Shown: positions 16,981-24,968, numbered from the stretch's first letter. The stretch: DNA of 59,247 nt from an uncultured Eubacteriales bacterium (GCA_905188025.1 CAJJKI010000008.1:1-59247), one strand, 5' to 3'. The notes: a model not told the origin generated them from the sequence alone. A program made the numbers and translations.

Positions 16981-17649
16981 ATGAAATTAATCATTCTAAA
17001 TCATAAAATGAACCTCTGCTATCAAGATTTATCTGAATATATCAATCATATTAATAAAATAGAAGGAAATATAATTATAGCTCCTTCAAATATCTATCTA
17101 TTAGAGTTCGTAAAAAACTGCCGTCATCAAATATCCAGCCAAGATATTTGCTACCTAAAAGAAGGCAATCATACCGGTAAAGTTTCCTGGAGTCAAATAA
17201 AATCATTAGGAATTAAATATTCCATTATTGGTCACAGTGAAAAGCAAGATAAACTAACAAGCATTACTGCCAAAGTAAAAGCCTGTTTAGAAAATGACAT
17301 TACTCCAATACTATGCTTTGGTAATACCAAAAAAGAAGAAGAAATAACCGATATCCTGTCAGTTATTAACTGCTATGATAAAAGAATAATATATGCCTAT
17401 GAGCCGTTATATAACATAGCTAAAAATGATATAGATTATCAAGATCTCACAAAGAACATAGACAAAATATATAATCATCTAATATCAAAAGGTATTACTG
17501 ATCCCACTGTAGTGTACGGTGGCGGATTAACTGAAAAAAATATCAATAAAATCTATCATATTCCTAAATTAAAAGGTATCATGATTGGTAGTAAATCTAG
17601 TGATATATTAAAACTAGAACCATTATTATTAAATATTAAAGAGAAGTAA
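16981..17649 (+). CDS. tpiA: Divergent triose-phosphate isomerase
   Basis: It should interconvert DHAP and glyceraldehyde-3-phosphate. At 222 residues it is about 30 short of the family. The catalytic Lys (LNHKMN, usually NWKMN), His (SIIGHSE) and Glu (YAYEPL) are all present. However, GHSERR reads GHSEKQ, the phosphate-gripping loop 6 (usually PVWAIGTG) reads PLYNIAKN, and the phosphate-site motifs read YGGGLTEKN and IMIGSKS instead of YGGSV and VGGAS. It may still be active because it pairs with pgk, or it may be a specialised paralogue. Confidence 0.85.
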   Translation: MKLIILNHKMNLCYQDLSEYINHINKIEGNIIIAPSNIYLLEFVKNCRHQISSQDICYLKEGNHTGKVSWSQIKSLGIKYSIIGHSEKQDKLTSITAKVKACLENDITPILCFGNTKKEEEITDILSVINCYDKRIIYAYEPLYNIAKNDIDYQDLTKNIDKIYNHLISKGITDPTVVYGGGLTEKNINKIYHIPKLKGIMIGSKSSDILKLEPLLLNIKEK

Positions 17650-17675
17650 AACAAAAAAATACTTCTCATTTTCTT
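17641..17675 (+). terminator. Terminator overlapping the tpiA stop
   Basis: GAGAAGTA (17641-17648) pairs perfectly with TACTTCTC (17660-17667), followed by ATTTTCTTT. The 5' arm contains the last codons of tpiA. Confidence 0.8.
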
Positions 17676-17677
17676 TA

Positions 17678-17685
17678 TTCGACAA
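17678..17685 (+). promoter_or_regulatory. 0A box upstream of spo0A
   Basis: TTCGACAA is the exact reverse complement of the Spo0A-binding consensus TTGTCGAA. It lies 55 bases before the spo0A start, and a TATAAT follows at 17706-17711, suggesting autoregulation. Confidence 0.65.
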
Positions 17686-17739
17686 ATTTAGACATATCAA
17701 AGTAATATAATTAAATTACAAAGAAAGAAGGTAAAATAA

Positions 17740-18504
17740 ATGGAAAAAATTAGAGTACTTATGATTGATGATAATCTTAGCCTAGTAGAAATGGTTAAAG
17801 AGTATTTTTCTAATCATTCAAAAATTGCTGTATCTTTGAGTTGTGAAAATGGTGAAGAAGGATTAAAGACAATTCTTACTAAACCAGAGGAGTATGATGT
17901 AATCTTATTAGATTTAGTAATGCCCGTAAAAGATGGCTTATATGTCTTAGAAGAGTTGAATAAAAGAAAAATAGAGAAGAATATTATTGTAGAAACTTCT
18001 TATAATGAACCAAATGTCATTAGAAAAGTATCTGAGTATGGTGTAAACTATTATATCCTAAAACCTTTTGATTTATCTGATCTAGAGAATAGAATAGTGG
18101 ACTTATTTAATAATACTCAAGGTAAAACTATAAATCTATATCATAGTAACTTGCAAATATCAATAACTAAAATGTTACATGAACTAGGTATGCCATCTCA
18201 TATAAAAGGCTACCAATATATTCGTGAAGGAGTAAGTATGATTTATAATGATCCCGCCCTTATTGGAGGTATCACTAAAGAGTTATATCCTGAACTAGCT
18301 ACCAAATTTGATACTACTGTCTCACGAGTAGAAAGAGCTATTCGTCATGCTATTGAAGTTAGTTGGAATAGAGGTAACTGGGATTATATGGAAGAAATAT
18401 TCGGTCATAGTGTTGATATTGATAAAGCCAAGCCAACTAATAGTGAATTTATTGTTACCGTCGCTGATAAACTGCGTCTTGAATTAGCTAAGCAACCCGC
18501 TTAG
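17740..18504 (+). CDS. spo0A: Spo0A, sporulation master response regulator
   Basis: A DNA-binding response regulator that commits cells to sporulation when phosphorylated by a phosphorelay. The receiver domain (residues 1-120) has the acidic pair D10/D11, phosphoacceptor D58 in LLDLVMPVKDG, and LKPFD with the conserved Lys. The C-terminal Spo0A domain has the near-invariant recognition region TTVSRVERAIRHAIEVSWNRGN. Length 254 is close to the Bacillus protein. It is monocistronic, with an 0A box upstream and a terminator overlapping its stop codon. Confidence 0.97.
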   Translation: MEKIRVLMIDDNLSLVEMVKEYFSNHSKIAVSLSCENGEEGLKTILTKPEEYDVILLDLVMPVKDGLYVLEELNKRKIEKNIIVETSYNEPNVIRKVSEYGVNYYILKPFDLSDLENRIVDLFNNTQGKTINLYHSNLQISITKMLHELGMPSHIKGYQYIREGVSMIYNDPALIGGITKELYPELATKFDTTVSRVERAIRHAIEVSWNRGNWDYMEEIFGHSVDIDKAKPTNSEFIVTVADKLRLELAKQPA

Positions 18505-18511
18505 TTTTTTT
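18488..18511 (+). terminator. Terminator overlapping the spo0A stop
   Basis: CTAAGC (18488-18493) and GCTTAG (18499-18504) form the stem, followed by seven T. A separate hairpin, GTATAGG/CCTATAC at 18516-18541, lies just downstream without a T run. The rest of 18542-18740 shows nothing I can name. Confidence 0.75.
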
Positions 18512-18740
18512 CTTCGTATAGGAAGGTGCTTTTAACCTATACAAAATAATCTATAATAAAATTTAATTAATCTTAAAAAATATCTCTCGTAGCAACAACT
18601 GCCAAAAATTAAGTTAAGACCAATCACAAACCCTAAGAAAAAAGATTCATTTAAAGAATAAGAACAAATATCTTTACCTTTGATCTAGACACGATATTTA
18701 TAATAACAAGTGCAACTCTTGATTTGACAAATTATCCCAC

Positions 18741-18768
18741 AAAAAAACAGACTAACTAATAGCCTGTC
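18741..18768 (-). terminator. rpsD terminator (minus strand)
   Basis: Read on the minus strand, ACAGGCTA and TTAGTCTGT pair (one G-T), followed by a run of seven T. Confidence 0.75.
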
Positions 18769-18778
18769 TTTATCAAAA

Positions 18779-19381
18779 CTAAACTCTACTATAGAATTCA
18801 ACGATTAATGCTTCATTAATTTCTGCATTTAATTCGCTTCTTTGTGGATATCTAACATAAGTAGCTTGCTTTTTCTTTTCATCATAGTTAATATAATCAA
18901 CTCTTGATTTAACATTAGCTAAAGCAATTTCAACACCCTTATGATCATTAGAATTTTCTCTTAAAGCAACTACATCTCCAGGTTTAACTCTATAAGATGG
19001 AATATCAACTTTCTTACCATTAACCATTATATGGCCATGATTAACAAGTTGTCTAGCTCCTCTTCTAGTAGTAGCAAAACCAATTCTATAAACGATATTA
19101 TCTAATCTACTTTCTAATAAGATTAATAAGTTTTCACCATGAACACCTTTCATCTTAGCAGATTCGTTAACTAATCTTTCGAATTGCTTTTCAGAAATAC
19201 CATACATAAATCTAACTTTTTGCTTTTCATTTAATTGAATAGCATAGTTTGATGGTTTTCTTTTTCTATCCTTTCCATGTTGTCCTGGACCATAAGGTCT
19301 CTTTAAATCTTTACCATTCTCAAGTATTGAAAATCCTACACGTCTAGCTTGTTTGTTGTTTGGGCCTGTATATCTTGCCAT
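18779..19381 (-). CDS. rpsD: 30S ribosomal protein S4
   Basis: A primary 16S rRNA-binding protein that nucleates 30S assembly. The 200-residue sequence begins MARYTGPNNKQARRVGFSILE, keeps RPYGPGQHGKDRKRKPSNYAIQLNEKQK, and has the S4 domain ARQLVNHGHIMVNGKKVDIPSYRVKPGD. There are no Cys zinc ligands at the N terminus, so it is a zinc-independent form. It is transcribed alone, away from the S13-S11 operon, as in Bacillus. AAAGGAGGAAAG precedes the start. Confidence 0.98.
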   Translation of the reverse strand: MARYTGPNNKQARRVGFSILENGKDLKRPYGPGQHGKDRKRKPSNYAIQLNEKQKVRFMYGISEKQFERLVNESAKMKGVHGENLLILLESRLDNIVYRIGFATTRRGARQLVNHGHIMVNGKKVDIPSYRVKPGDVVALRENSNDHKGVEIALANVKSRVDYINYDEKKKQATYVRYPQRSELNAEINEALIVEFYSRV

Positions 19382-19384
19382 TTT

Positions 19385-19511
19385 TCTTTCCTCCTTTTAT
19401 TTGGGAGATACCTCTTATTTATAGGGTGTTTAATTTGACTTTCCCTTATGCAGCCTATAAGTTACTAATACATAACACATTATAAATAAACTGGTATTGC
19501 TGCCAAATTCA
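19385..19511 (-). promoter_or_regulatory. Candidate rpsD leader RNA
   Basis: About 125 bases lie between the rpsD promoter and its start. On the minus strand TTATAGG and CCTATAA can pair across a 27-base loop, and a ribosome binding site follows. In Bacillota S4 represses its own mRNA through a structured leader; this may be the counterpart, but I could not match it to the known consensus by eye. Confidence 0.4.
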
Positions 19512-19516
19512 TTAAT

Positions 19517-19545
19517 ATTATATCCTTAAAGCCTATTCCTGTCAA
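19517..19545 (-). promoter_or_regulatory. rpsD promoter (minus strand)
   Basis: TTGACA (19545 down to 19540), 17-base spacer, TATAAT (19522 down to 19517): a perfect consensus promoter. The rest of the divergent region, 19546-19710, is AT-rich with no other signal I can support. Confidence 0.85.
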
Positions 19546-19710
19546 GAAAAATATCTCTATTTCCTTCTAATTTACTCAATATATCTAAAATAAATCAATA
19601 TAATTATATGCTTCTCTTCATGTAACATATCCCCACTTAAAATATCCTTATAACAAATTATGGAAAATAATGTAATTTATTGTAAAAGCCTTATAAAAAA
19701 AGTATACTTA

Positions 19711-19719
19711 TGTTATAAT
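19711..19719 (+). promoter_or_regulatory. hpf promoter, extended -10
   Basis: TG-T-TATAAT at 19711-19719, 24 bases before the hpf start codon. Confidence 0.6.
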
Positions 19720-19742
19720 TAAATTAGAAAGGATTTGATATA

Positions 19743-20279
19743 ATGAAATACAATATACGTGGTGATAAACTTGTTGTAACTGAAGCAATTAACAACTATG
19801 TTGAATCTAAATTAGACAGGCTTAACAAATACTTTAAAGAAGATGACATACTTGCAAATGTACTACTAAGAGTAAGAGGAAATAGTCAAATAATTGAAGT
19901 AACTATTCCTACAGACAAATTCATATTAAGGAGCGAAGAAGAAGATAAAGACTTATATGCTGCTATTGATTTAGTAACTGATAAACTAGAAAGACAAATC
20001 AGAAAAAATAAAACTAGATTAAATAAGCAAAATGTTGATAATAAATATAAAGATTTTAATTTTGATTATGAAATAAATAATGAAGAAGAAAGTTCTGAAG
20101 ATGAAACAATCGTTAAAAGAAAGAATATTGAAATGAAACCAATGGATGAAGAAGAAGCTATTCTTGAGATGAATCTTTTAGGACATGAATTCTTTGTATA
20201 TAAAGATATGCATACTAATAATGTATGTGTCTTATACCGTCGTAAAGATGGCAATTATGGTCTAATTGAAACTAAGTAA
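19743..20279 (+). CDS. hpf: Long-form ribosome hibernation promoting factor
   Basis: It dimerises 70S ribosomes into inactive 100S particles in slow growth. The N-terminal S30AE domain (residues 1-100: YNIRGDKLVVTEAINNYVESKLDRLNKYF) is joined by an acidic linker (about 110-130) to the C-terminal dimerisation domain, which has KPMDEEEAILEMNLLGHEFFVYKD and VLYRRKDGNYGLI. At 178 residues it is the long form typical of Bacillota. It is monocistronic, with a terminator just after the stop. Confidence 0.95.
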   Translation: MKYNIRGDKLVVTEAINNYVESKLDRLNKYFKEDDILANVLLRVRGNSQIIEVTIPTDKFILRSEEEDKDLYAAIDLVTDKLERQIRKNKTRLNKQNVDNKYKDFNFDYEINNEEESSEDETIVKRKNIEMKPMDEEEAILEMNLLGHEFFVYKDMHTNNVCVLYRRKDGNYGLIETK

Positions 20280-20284
20280 AACAT

Positions 20285-20315
20285 AAAGGCCTCACTTCAA
20301 ACATGAGGTCTTTTT
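20285..20315 (+). terminator. hpf terminator, possibly bidirectional
   Basis: AAGGCCTCA and TGAGGTCTT pair (one C-T/G-T wobble) with a T run at 20311-20315. On the other strand it lies right after ylbJ and could serve that gene too. Confidence 0.75.
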
Positions 20316-21240
20316 AAATTATCATCAAGAAATAAGTAATTCCCCCCGCCAGTATCATTTGCCAAAGTCTTCCCATCAAAAAATAACTATATTTAATCTT
20401 TGTACCAGTTATCTGACTAAATACCTGTACATGTACCGACAACCCACCAAAAGCCAAAAAAACACTTGCAATAACTGCCTTATATATAATATTAATTCCT
20501 AACTTACTCAGTGCTTGAATACCAATAGTAATCTCCATTATTCCCTTAACAATCATCGTATTATAACTACCAAGATGCAACATATCAACTATAATAGTAG
20601 CTATCATCATAAAAACTACCACTATCCCACATATTAATAAAATTGTATCTATCCCATGCCTAATAGCACCAATAAAAATACCTCCTAAATCCTTCATCTC
20701 ACTACCTGATACCATCACATTCTCATTATGTCTAAATTTTCCTCTAAAACATACCCCTAATATAAAATTAGATAGATAATGAGCTATCAAAATAATAATA
20801 CCAACCCGCTCATTCCCTAAAAAAAACACCCCCACCGTAGTTAAAACAAATACCGGATTAGAAAAATGTGAAAAAATAAGAATATGATTAGCTTCCTCCA
20901 AACTAATCCTCCCCATATCATATAAAGTTCTAGTATTCCTTGCATTAGAAGGAAATCCCGATACCATACTAAGCACTAAAATAGAAAACATCTCATCAGT
21001 AATATTCCAAATAACTTTACAAAAATCTCTAATTATTTTAGGAATAAATGTACTAATATTATAATTTACTAAAATATCTGCTATAATAAAAAAAGGGAAT
21101 AGTGCTGGTATTAAATTCTTAACCCACATATTAAGTGCTTCCATCACTGAAGAATATACTAATGTCTTATTACATAGTAGTTCTCCCAAAATAAATATAC
21201 ATATACAAATAGTTAATATTTCTCCAAAATTCTTTCTCAT
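20314..21240 (-). CDS. ylbJ: YlbJ-like sporulation integral membrane protein
   Basis: A polytopic membrane protein (about eight helices) with LIPALFPFFIIADIL near residue 45 and the pore-type motif SGFPSNARNTRTLYDMG, plus GFCF-like second gate elements; this is the nucleoside-transporter gate fold of YlbJ and SpoIIM-type sporulation proteins. In Bacillus YlbJ is needed for spore heat resistance. I favour ATG 21240 (MRKNFGEI); an earlier in-frame ATG at 21297 would overlap the divergent gene and its promoter. The start has no clear Shine-Dalgarno site. Confidence 0.8.
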   Translation of the reverse strand: MRKNFGEILTICICIFILGELLCNKTLVYSSVMEALNMWVKNLIPALFPFFIIADILVNYNISTFIPKIIRDFCKVIWNITDEMFSILVLSMVSGFPSNARNTRTLYDMGRISLEEANHILIFSHFSNPVFVLTTVGVFFLGNERVGIIILIAHYLSNFILGVCFRGKFRHNENVMVSGSEMKDLGGIFIGAIRHGIDTILLICGIVVVFMMIATIIVDMLHLGSYNTMIVKGIMEITIGIQALSKLGINIIYKAVIASVFLAFGGLSVHVQVFSQITGTKIKYSYFLMGRLWQMILAGGITYFLMII

Positions 21241-21295
21241 ATTAAATAATATGAATAAAATTAAAATATAATTATATAAATAAGTAGGTGAATAC

Positions 21296-22258
21296 ATGAA
21301 AAAGTTTTTTAAAGAAAATTATAAATTTCTAATATTTATGTTAATTCTAATAACTGTAGTTAATGTTGAATTGCCATATTATATTGAAGCCCCTGGAGGT
21401 ACCATTAACTTATCAAAAAGAATAGATGAAAACTATGATAAAAAGAATGGCAGCTTAAATATGCTCTATGTTACTGAATATAAAGGTAATATCGTTACTG
21501 TTCTTCTAAGCAAAATAATTAAAAGCTGGGATTTATATGAAATAAGTAATCAACAAATATCTAATGAAGATGCTAATGATATCTATCTTAGAAATAAAGT
21601 AATGTTAGATAATTCCATTGAAAATGCCACCTTAGTAGCCTATAAATATGCTGGTAAACAAATAACTATCAAAGAAAAACAAAATATTATTATTGCTACC
21701 ACTAAAGATAATGGTCTAAAAATAGGGGATATCGTCCTTTCAGTAGATAGTATTCCTGTAGAGAATAATACCACTATCAAAGATTATCTTACTACTAAGA
21801 ATGAAGGCGACATCATTAAAATAAAAGTAAAAAGAAATGATGAAGAAAAAGAAATATCCATAACTCTAGATAAAGATAAAATAATAGGCATCATGCTAAT
21901 AACTAATTATATCTATGAAACAGAAGAACCCCTAAACATAAACTTCCGTAGTGGAGAAGGTGGATCATCAGGAGGCCTAATCCTTTCTCTTGGAATCTAT
22001 AGTGAAATAACTGGCACAGACATTCTAAAAGGACGTAACATTGCTGGTACTGGTACCATAGATGCCGAAGGAAATGTAGGTGAAATAGATGGCATCAAGT
22101 ATAAAATAGCGGGAGCTGTAAAAAACAAAATGGATGTTATCCTTGTATCTCCATATAATTATGAAGAAGCCAAAAAAGTAATTGAAGAACATAATTATAA
22201 CATTGAATTAGTATGTGTAAGAACATTTGAAGAAGCTATTAACTATCTAACTAAATAG
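21296..22258 (+). CDS. Lon-like membrane-anchored serine protease with PDZ domain (YlbL type)
   Basis: A 320-residue protein: an N-terminal membrane helix (residues 11-26), YYIEAPGGT, a PDZ domain (about 145-200: DNGLKIGDIVLSVDSIPVENN), and a C-terminal Lon-type protease domain with catalytic Ser in GGSSGGLILSLGIY and catalytic Lys in DGIKYKIAGA. YlbL in Bacillus degrades a DNA-damage checkpoint protein; ylbL lies close to ylbJ there, as here. AGGTGAATAC precedes the start, and TATAAT lies at 21267-21272. Confidence 0.9.
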   Translation: MKKFFKENYKFLIFMLILITVVNVELPYYIEAPGGTINLSKRIDENYDKKNGSLNMLYVTEYKGNIVTVLLSKIIKSWDLYEISNQQISNEDANDIYLRNKVMLDNSIENATLVAYKYAGKQITIKEKQNIIIATTKDNGLKIGDIVLSVDSIPVENNTTIKDYLTTKNEGDIIKIKVKRNDEEKEISITLDKDKIIGIMLITNYIYETEEPLNINFRSGEGGSSGGLILSLGIYSEITGTDILKGRNIAGTGTIDAEGNVGEIDGIKYKIAGAVKNKMDVILVSPYNYEEAKKVIEEHNYNIELVCVRTFEEAINYLTK

Positions 22259-22265
22259 CTTCTTT

Positions 22266-22293
22266 TCATATTATCCAAAATAGTGCATATAAT
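22266..22293 (+). promoter_or_regulatory. Sigma-E-like promoter of spoIVFA
   Basis: TCATATT (22266-22272), 13-base spacer, CATATAAT (22286-22293). This fits the mother-cell sigma-E pattern (about ATATT and CATACAAT) with one change in the -10. The -10 also contains TATAAT. It ends only 5 bases before the spoIVFA start codon. Confidence 0.55.
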
Positions 22294-22298
22294 GTACC

Positions 22299-22865
22299 AT
22301 GAAAAAGATAAATGAAGAAAAAATAATTAAATATTTAAGAAGCCTAATACTAAGAACCCTAACCGTCGTTGTATTGTTCCTAATCCTTGCTATCGTTTCA
22401 AAAAGTAGTCCAACCTATAAAGACATAATAGTAAAAAATATCTATGAAGAAAATATCTCCTTCACTAAAATTAAAAATCTCTACACCAAATACCTAGGAG
22501 GTATCCATCCTCTAGATCATATCTTAGATCCTATAACCCCTGTCTTTAGTGAAAAATTAACATATACTAACGCATCCATTTACCATGATGGCGTCAAACT
22601 AGAAGTGTCTGATCATTACCTCATTCCCATCCAAGAAGAAGGTATGGTTATTTATATAGGAGAAAAAGAATACTATGGGAAAGTAGTAATTATAGAAGGA
22701 TTAAATGGCATAGACATTTGGTATGGTAACATGGAAACTACCTCCGTAAAATTATATGACTATGTAGAAACAGGCACTTATCTAGGTACTACAAAAGATA
22801 ACTCCCTATATCTAGCTTATCAAAAAGATGGCCAATTTCAAAACTATCAAGACTACCTAAAATGA
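22299..22865 (+). CDS. spoIVFA: SpoIVFA-like sporulation membrane protein (M23-like)
   Basis: In Bacillus SpoIVFA anchors and inhibits the SpoIVFB protease at the forespore membrane. The 188-residue protein has one membrane helix (about 15-33) and a C-terminal degenerate LytM/M23 domain (PIQEEGMVIYIGEKEYYGKVVIIEGLNGIDIWYGNM, then YVETGTYLGTT), lacking the metal ligands of active M23 peptidases. Its stop overlaps the start of the spoIVFB gene, and rplU-prp-rpmA follow as in Bacillus. There is no Shine-Dalgarno site, and the -10 lies so near that the mRNA may be leaderless. Confidence 0.82.
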   Translation: MKKINEEKIIKYLRSLILRTLTVVVLFLILAIVSKSSPTYKDIIVKNIYEENISFTKIKNLYTKYLGGIHPLDHILDPITPVFSEKLTYTNASIYHDGVKLEVSDHYLIPIQEEGMVIYIGEKEYYGKVVIIEGLNGIDIWYGNMETTSVKLYDYVETGTYLGTTKDNSLYLAYQKDGQFQNYQDYLK

Positions 22866-23617
22866 AAATAGAATTTCACTATACATATCTAATAGTAGCC
22901 TTAGGTTTCATTATAACTGGCTATTTTTCTAATCTCTTAGTATTTACTAGTATTATTCTAATTCATGAAATAGGTCATTACCTAACAGCATCATATTATC
23001 ATCAAAAAGTAAACAAAATAACTATTTATCCCTATGGTGGTCTAACTGAAATAAATACTCCCATAAATACCCTCATAAAGCATGATCTATTAGTAGCCAT
23101 ATCCGGCGTCGCTATTCAAATTATCTACTATTCATTAATAACCATTCTCTATCAACAAGGTCTCATTAGACCATATATTTACCAACAGTTTACTACCTAT
23201 CATTACAGTATCCTTATCTTTAACCTATTACCAATTCATCCCTTAGATGGATCAAAAATCCTAACACTCCTACTATCAAAACTATTCCCTTATAAAATAA
23301 CCCTAAAAATAAATATCATCACATCTATAATAACCATCATTACCTTACTTATCACCAAATATTACAAATTTAACTATACAACAATCCTCATAATAAGCCT
23401 AATAATTACCAGTATCACCAAGTATTATCATCAAATAGACTATCTATTCAACAAATTTCTCCTAGAAAGATATCTCTATAAAATAACTTATCATCAAAAC
23501 AAAAAAATATCTCATCTAAACAATATGTATAAAGAAAAATATCATATAATTAAAGAAAATAATCACTATATCACTGAAAAACAAGCCCTAAAAGCAAGAT
23601 TTTCTAGAAAATATTAA
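22862..23617 (+). CDS. spoIVFB: SpoIVFB-like intramembrane metalloprotease (M50)
   Basis: A site-2 protease that in Bacillus cleaves pro-sigma-K. The zinc motif HEIGHY lies in the second helix (about residues 34-39), and the third ligand region is FNLLPIHPLDGSKIL. About six membrane helices are followed by a soluble basic C-terminal part where Bacillus SpoIVFB has a CBS domain; here it is short and not clearly a CBS. The 4-base overlap with spoIVFA and the adjacency to rplU support the assignment. Confidence 0.88.
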   Translation: MKIEFHYTYLIVALGFIITGYFSNLLVFTSIILIHEIGHYLTASYYHQKVNKITIYPYGGLTEINTPINTLIKHDLLVAISGVAIQIIYYSLITILYQQGLIRPYIYQQFTTYHYSILIFNLLPIHPLDGSKILTLLLSKLFPYKITLKINIITSIITIITLLITKYYKFNYTTILIISLIITSITKYYHQIDYLFNKFLLERYLYKITYHQNKKISHLNNMYKEKYHIIKENNHYITEKQALKARFSRKY

Positions 23618-23624
23618 AAAATAT

Positions 23625-23653
23625 TTGACTAAAAGCCTTTAATATGCTAAAAT
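23625..23653 (+). promoter_or_regulatory. rplU operon promoter
   Basis: TTGACT (23625-23630), 17-base spacer, TAAAAT (23648-23653) with an extended TG at 23645-23646. Confidence 0.7.
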
Positions 23654-23659
23654 TATAAC

Positions 23660-23760
23660 TGTTTGAAAGACCTCGAGTTGAAATCACTCAACCGCACAGA
23701 ATTGGTAATAAGTGATATAATCCACCATAATGGCGAGTCTTAAACAAATCATATAAGGAG
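23660..23760 (+). ncRNA. L21 leader RNA
   Basis: The leader before rplU folds with AAGACCTCG (23667-23675) pairing with CGAGTCTT (23734-23741), one bulge, enclosing a small hairpin GTTGA/TCAAC. Position, size and structure fit the ribosomal protein L21 leader of Bacillota, a presumed autoregulatory site. Confidence 0.7.
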
Positions 23761-23768
23761 GTAATACT

Positions 23769-24068
23769 ATGAAAGCTATAATTGAAACTGGTGGAAAACA
23801 ATACTATGTTGCTGAAGGCGATATCATCTACGTTGAAAAGTTAGATGCAGAAGCAGGAAAAAAAGTTGTTTTTGATAAAGTTTTAATGGCCAACGGTGTT
23901 TCAGGTAACCCATATGTAAAAGGTGCTACTGTAGAAGGCGAAGTTGTAAAACAAGGAAAAGGAAAGAAATTAACTATCTTCACTTATGTTCCAAACAAGA
24001 AGTCTACTAGAAAGAAACAAGGACATCGTCAACCATACACAAAGATTGAAATTAAAAAGATTAAGTAA
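23769..24068 (+). CDS. rplU: 50S ribosomal protein L21
   Basis: A 99-residue 23S rRNA-binding protein with the standard start MKAIIETGGKQYYVAEGDIIYVEKL and the end RKKQGHRQPYTKIEIKKI. AAGGAGGTAATAC precedes the ATG. It is first in rplU-prp-rpmA, the conserved Bacillota order between spoIVFB and obg. Confidence 0.98.
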   Translation: MKAIIETGGKQYYVAEGDIIYVEKLDAEAGKKVVFDKVLMANGVSGNPYVKGATVEGEVVKQGKGKKLTIFTYVPNKKSTRKKQGHRQPYTKIEIKKIK

Positions 24069-24077
24069 GGTGCTTTT

Positions 24078-24377
24078 ATGATTAAAATAAAAGTAGAGAA
24101 GGATATGATTACTCTTACCGGTCATGCAAATTATGCTGACTATGGTAAAGATACTGTATGTGCTGCCGTTAGTGCTATCGTCATAACTTCAGTAGAAGCT
24201 ATTTCATCATTTGATGAATTAGCTATAAATATTAAAGAAGAGACTGATAAACTAACTATTACTATCACAAAACACGATAATATTACAAATACACTAATAA
24301 GTAATATGATAAAATGTCTTAAAGAAGTAGCTAATCAATATCCTAAAAACATTAAAATAATTGATAGGGAGGAATAA
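24078..24377 (+). CDS. prp: Prp, cysteine protease that trims L27
   Basis: A small cysteine protease (99 residues, YsxB family) that removes the N-terminal extension of ribosomal protein L27 in Bacillota. The catalytic His is in LTGHANYADYGKDTVCAAVSAI and the Cys 12 residues on in the same motif. It sits between rplU and rpmA. The adjacent L27 carries the cognate cleavage site, so enzyme and substrate are consistent. Confidence 0.95.
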   Translation: MIKIKVEKDMITLTGHANYADYGKDTVCAAVSAIVITSVEAISSFDELAINIKEETDKLTITITKHDNITNTLISNMIKCLKEVANQYPKNIKIIDREE

Positions 24378-24380
24378 AAG

Positions 24381-24671
24381 ATGTTAAAGTTCTTAGAATT
24401 TAATATACAATTATTTGCTCATAAAAAAGGACAATCTTCAACAAGTAATGGTAGAGATTCTGCTGGTAGAAGATTAGGAGCAAAAGCTGCTGATGGTGAA
24501 TATATTACTGCTGGTTCTATAATTTATCGTCAAAGAGGAACAAAAATTCATCCTGGAACAAATGTAGGAATTGGTACTGATGATACATTATATTCAACAG
24601 TTTCAGGATATGTAAAATATGAACACTTAGGAAAAGATAAGAAAAAAGTAAGTGTTTATACTACAAAATAA
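24381..24671 (+). CDS. rpmA: 50S ribosomal protein L27 with cleavable N terminus
   Basis: A ribosomal protein whose mature N terminus reaches the peptidyl transferase centre. The 96-residue precursor starts MLKFLEFNIQLFA, then HKKGQSSTSNGRDS. The extension ends in xLFA, the site cut by Prp before AHKKG, as in Staphylococcus and other Bacillota. AGGGAGG precedes the start, 4 bases after prp. Confidence 0.97.
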   Translation: MLKFLEFNIQLFAHKKGQSSTSNGRDSAGRRLGAKAADGEYITAGSIIYRQRGTKIHPGTNVGIGTDDTLYSTVSGYVKYEHLGKDKKKVSVYTTK

Positions 24672-24711
24672 ATAAAATTAAATATAAAAATCAAAAATAT
24701 TGTATTTAGTC

Positions 24712-24740
24712 TTGAAAAATTATTCTATTTATGATATTAT
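24712..24740 (+). promoter_or_regulatory. tRNA promoter
   Basis: TTGAAA (24712-24717), 17-base spacer, TATTAT (24735-24740) with an extended TG at 24732-24733, just upstream of the tRNA pair. Confidence 0.6.
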
Positions 24741-24752
24741 TGATTTTGTAAT

Positions 24753-24829
24753 GGACCCTTAGCTCAGTTGGTTAGAGCATCCGGCTCATAACCGGGCGGT
24801 CATAGGTTCGAGTCCTATAGGGTCCACCA
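24753..24829 (+). tRNA. tRNA with CAT anticodon (Met elongator or Ile2)
   Basis: A 77-nt cloverleaf including encoded CCA: acceptor GGACCCT/AGGGTCC, D stem GCTC/GAGC, anticodon loop CTCATAA, and T loop TTCGAGT. It is not initiator-like. The acceptor and loop resemble Bacillus tRNA-Ile2 (lysidine at C34) as much as elongator tRNA-Met; the sequence alone does not decide. Confidence 0.95.
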
Positions 24830-24834
24830 TTAAT

Positions 24835-24918
24835 GCGAGTGTGGCGGAATTGGCAGACGCACTAGACTTAGGATCTAGCGGTTTATCCATGGGGGTTCAA
24901 GTCCCTTCACTCGCACCA
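24835..24918 (+). tRNA. tRNA-Leu (TAG anticodon)
   Basis: A class II tRNA of 84 nt including CCA: acceptor GCGAGTG/CACTCGC, anticodon stem CTAGA/TCTAG with loop CTTAGGA (anticodon TAG), a short variable arm, and T loop TTCAAGT. It lies 5 bases after the previous tRNA, so they are co-transcribed. Confidence 0.95.
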
Positions 24919-24928
24919 TTAAGAAATT

Positions 24929-24950
24929 AGCCCTTTATATCAAGGGTTTT
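24929..24950 (+). terminator. tRNA operon terminator
   Basis: AGCCCTT and AAGGGTT pair (one G-T), followed by TTTTATT. Confidence 0.6.
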
Positions 24951-24968
24951 ATTATGCCTATAAAAATA

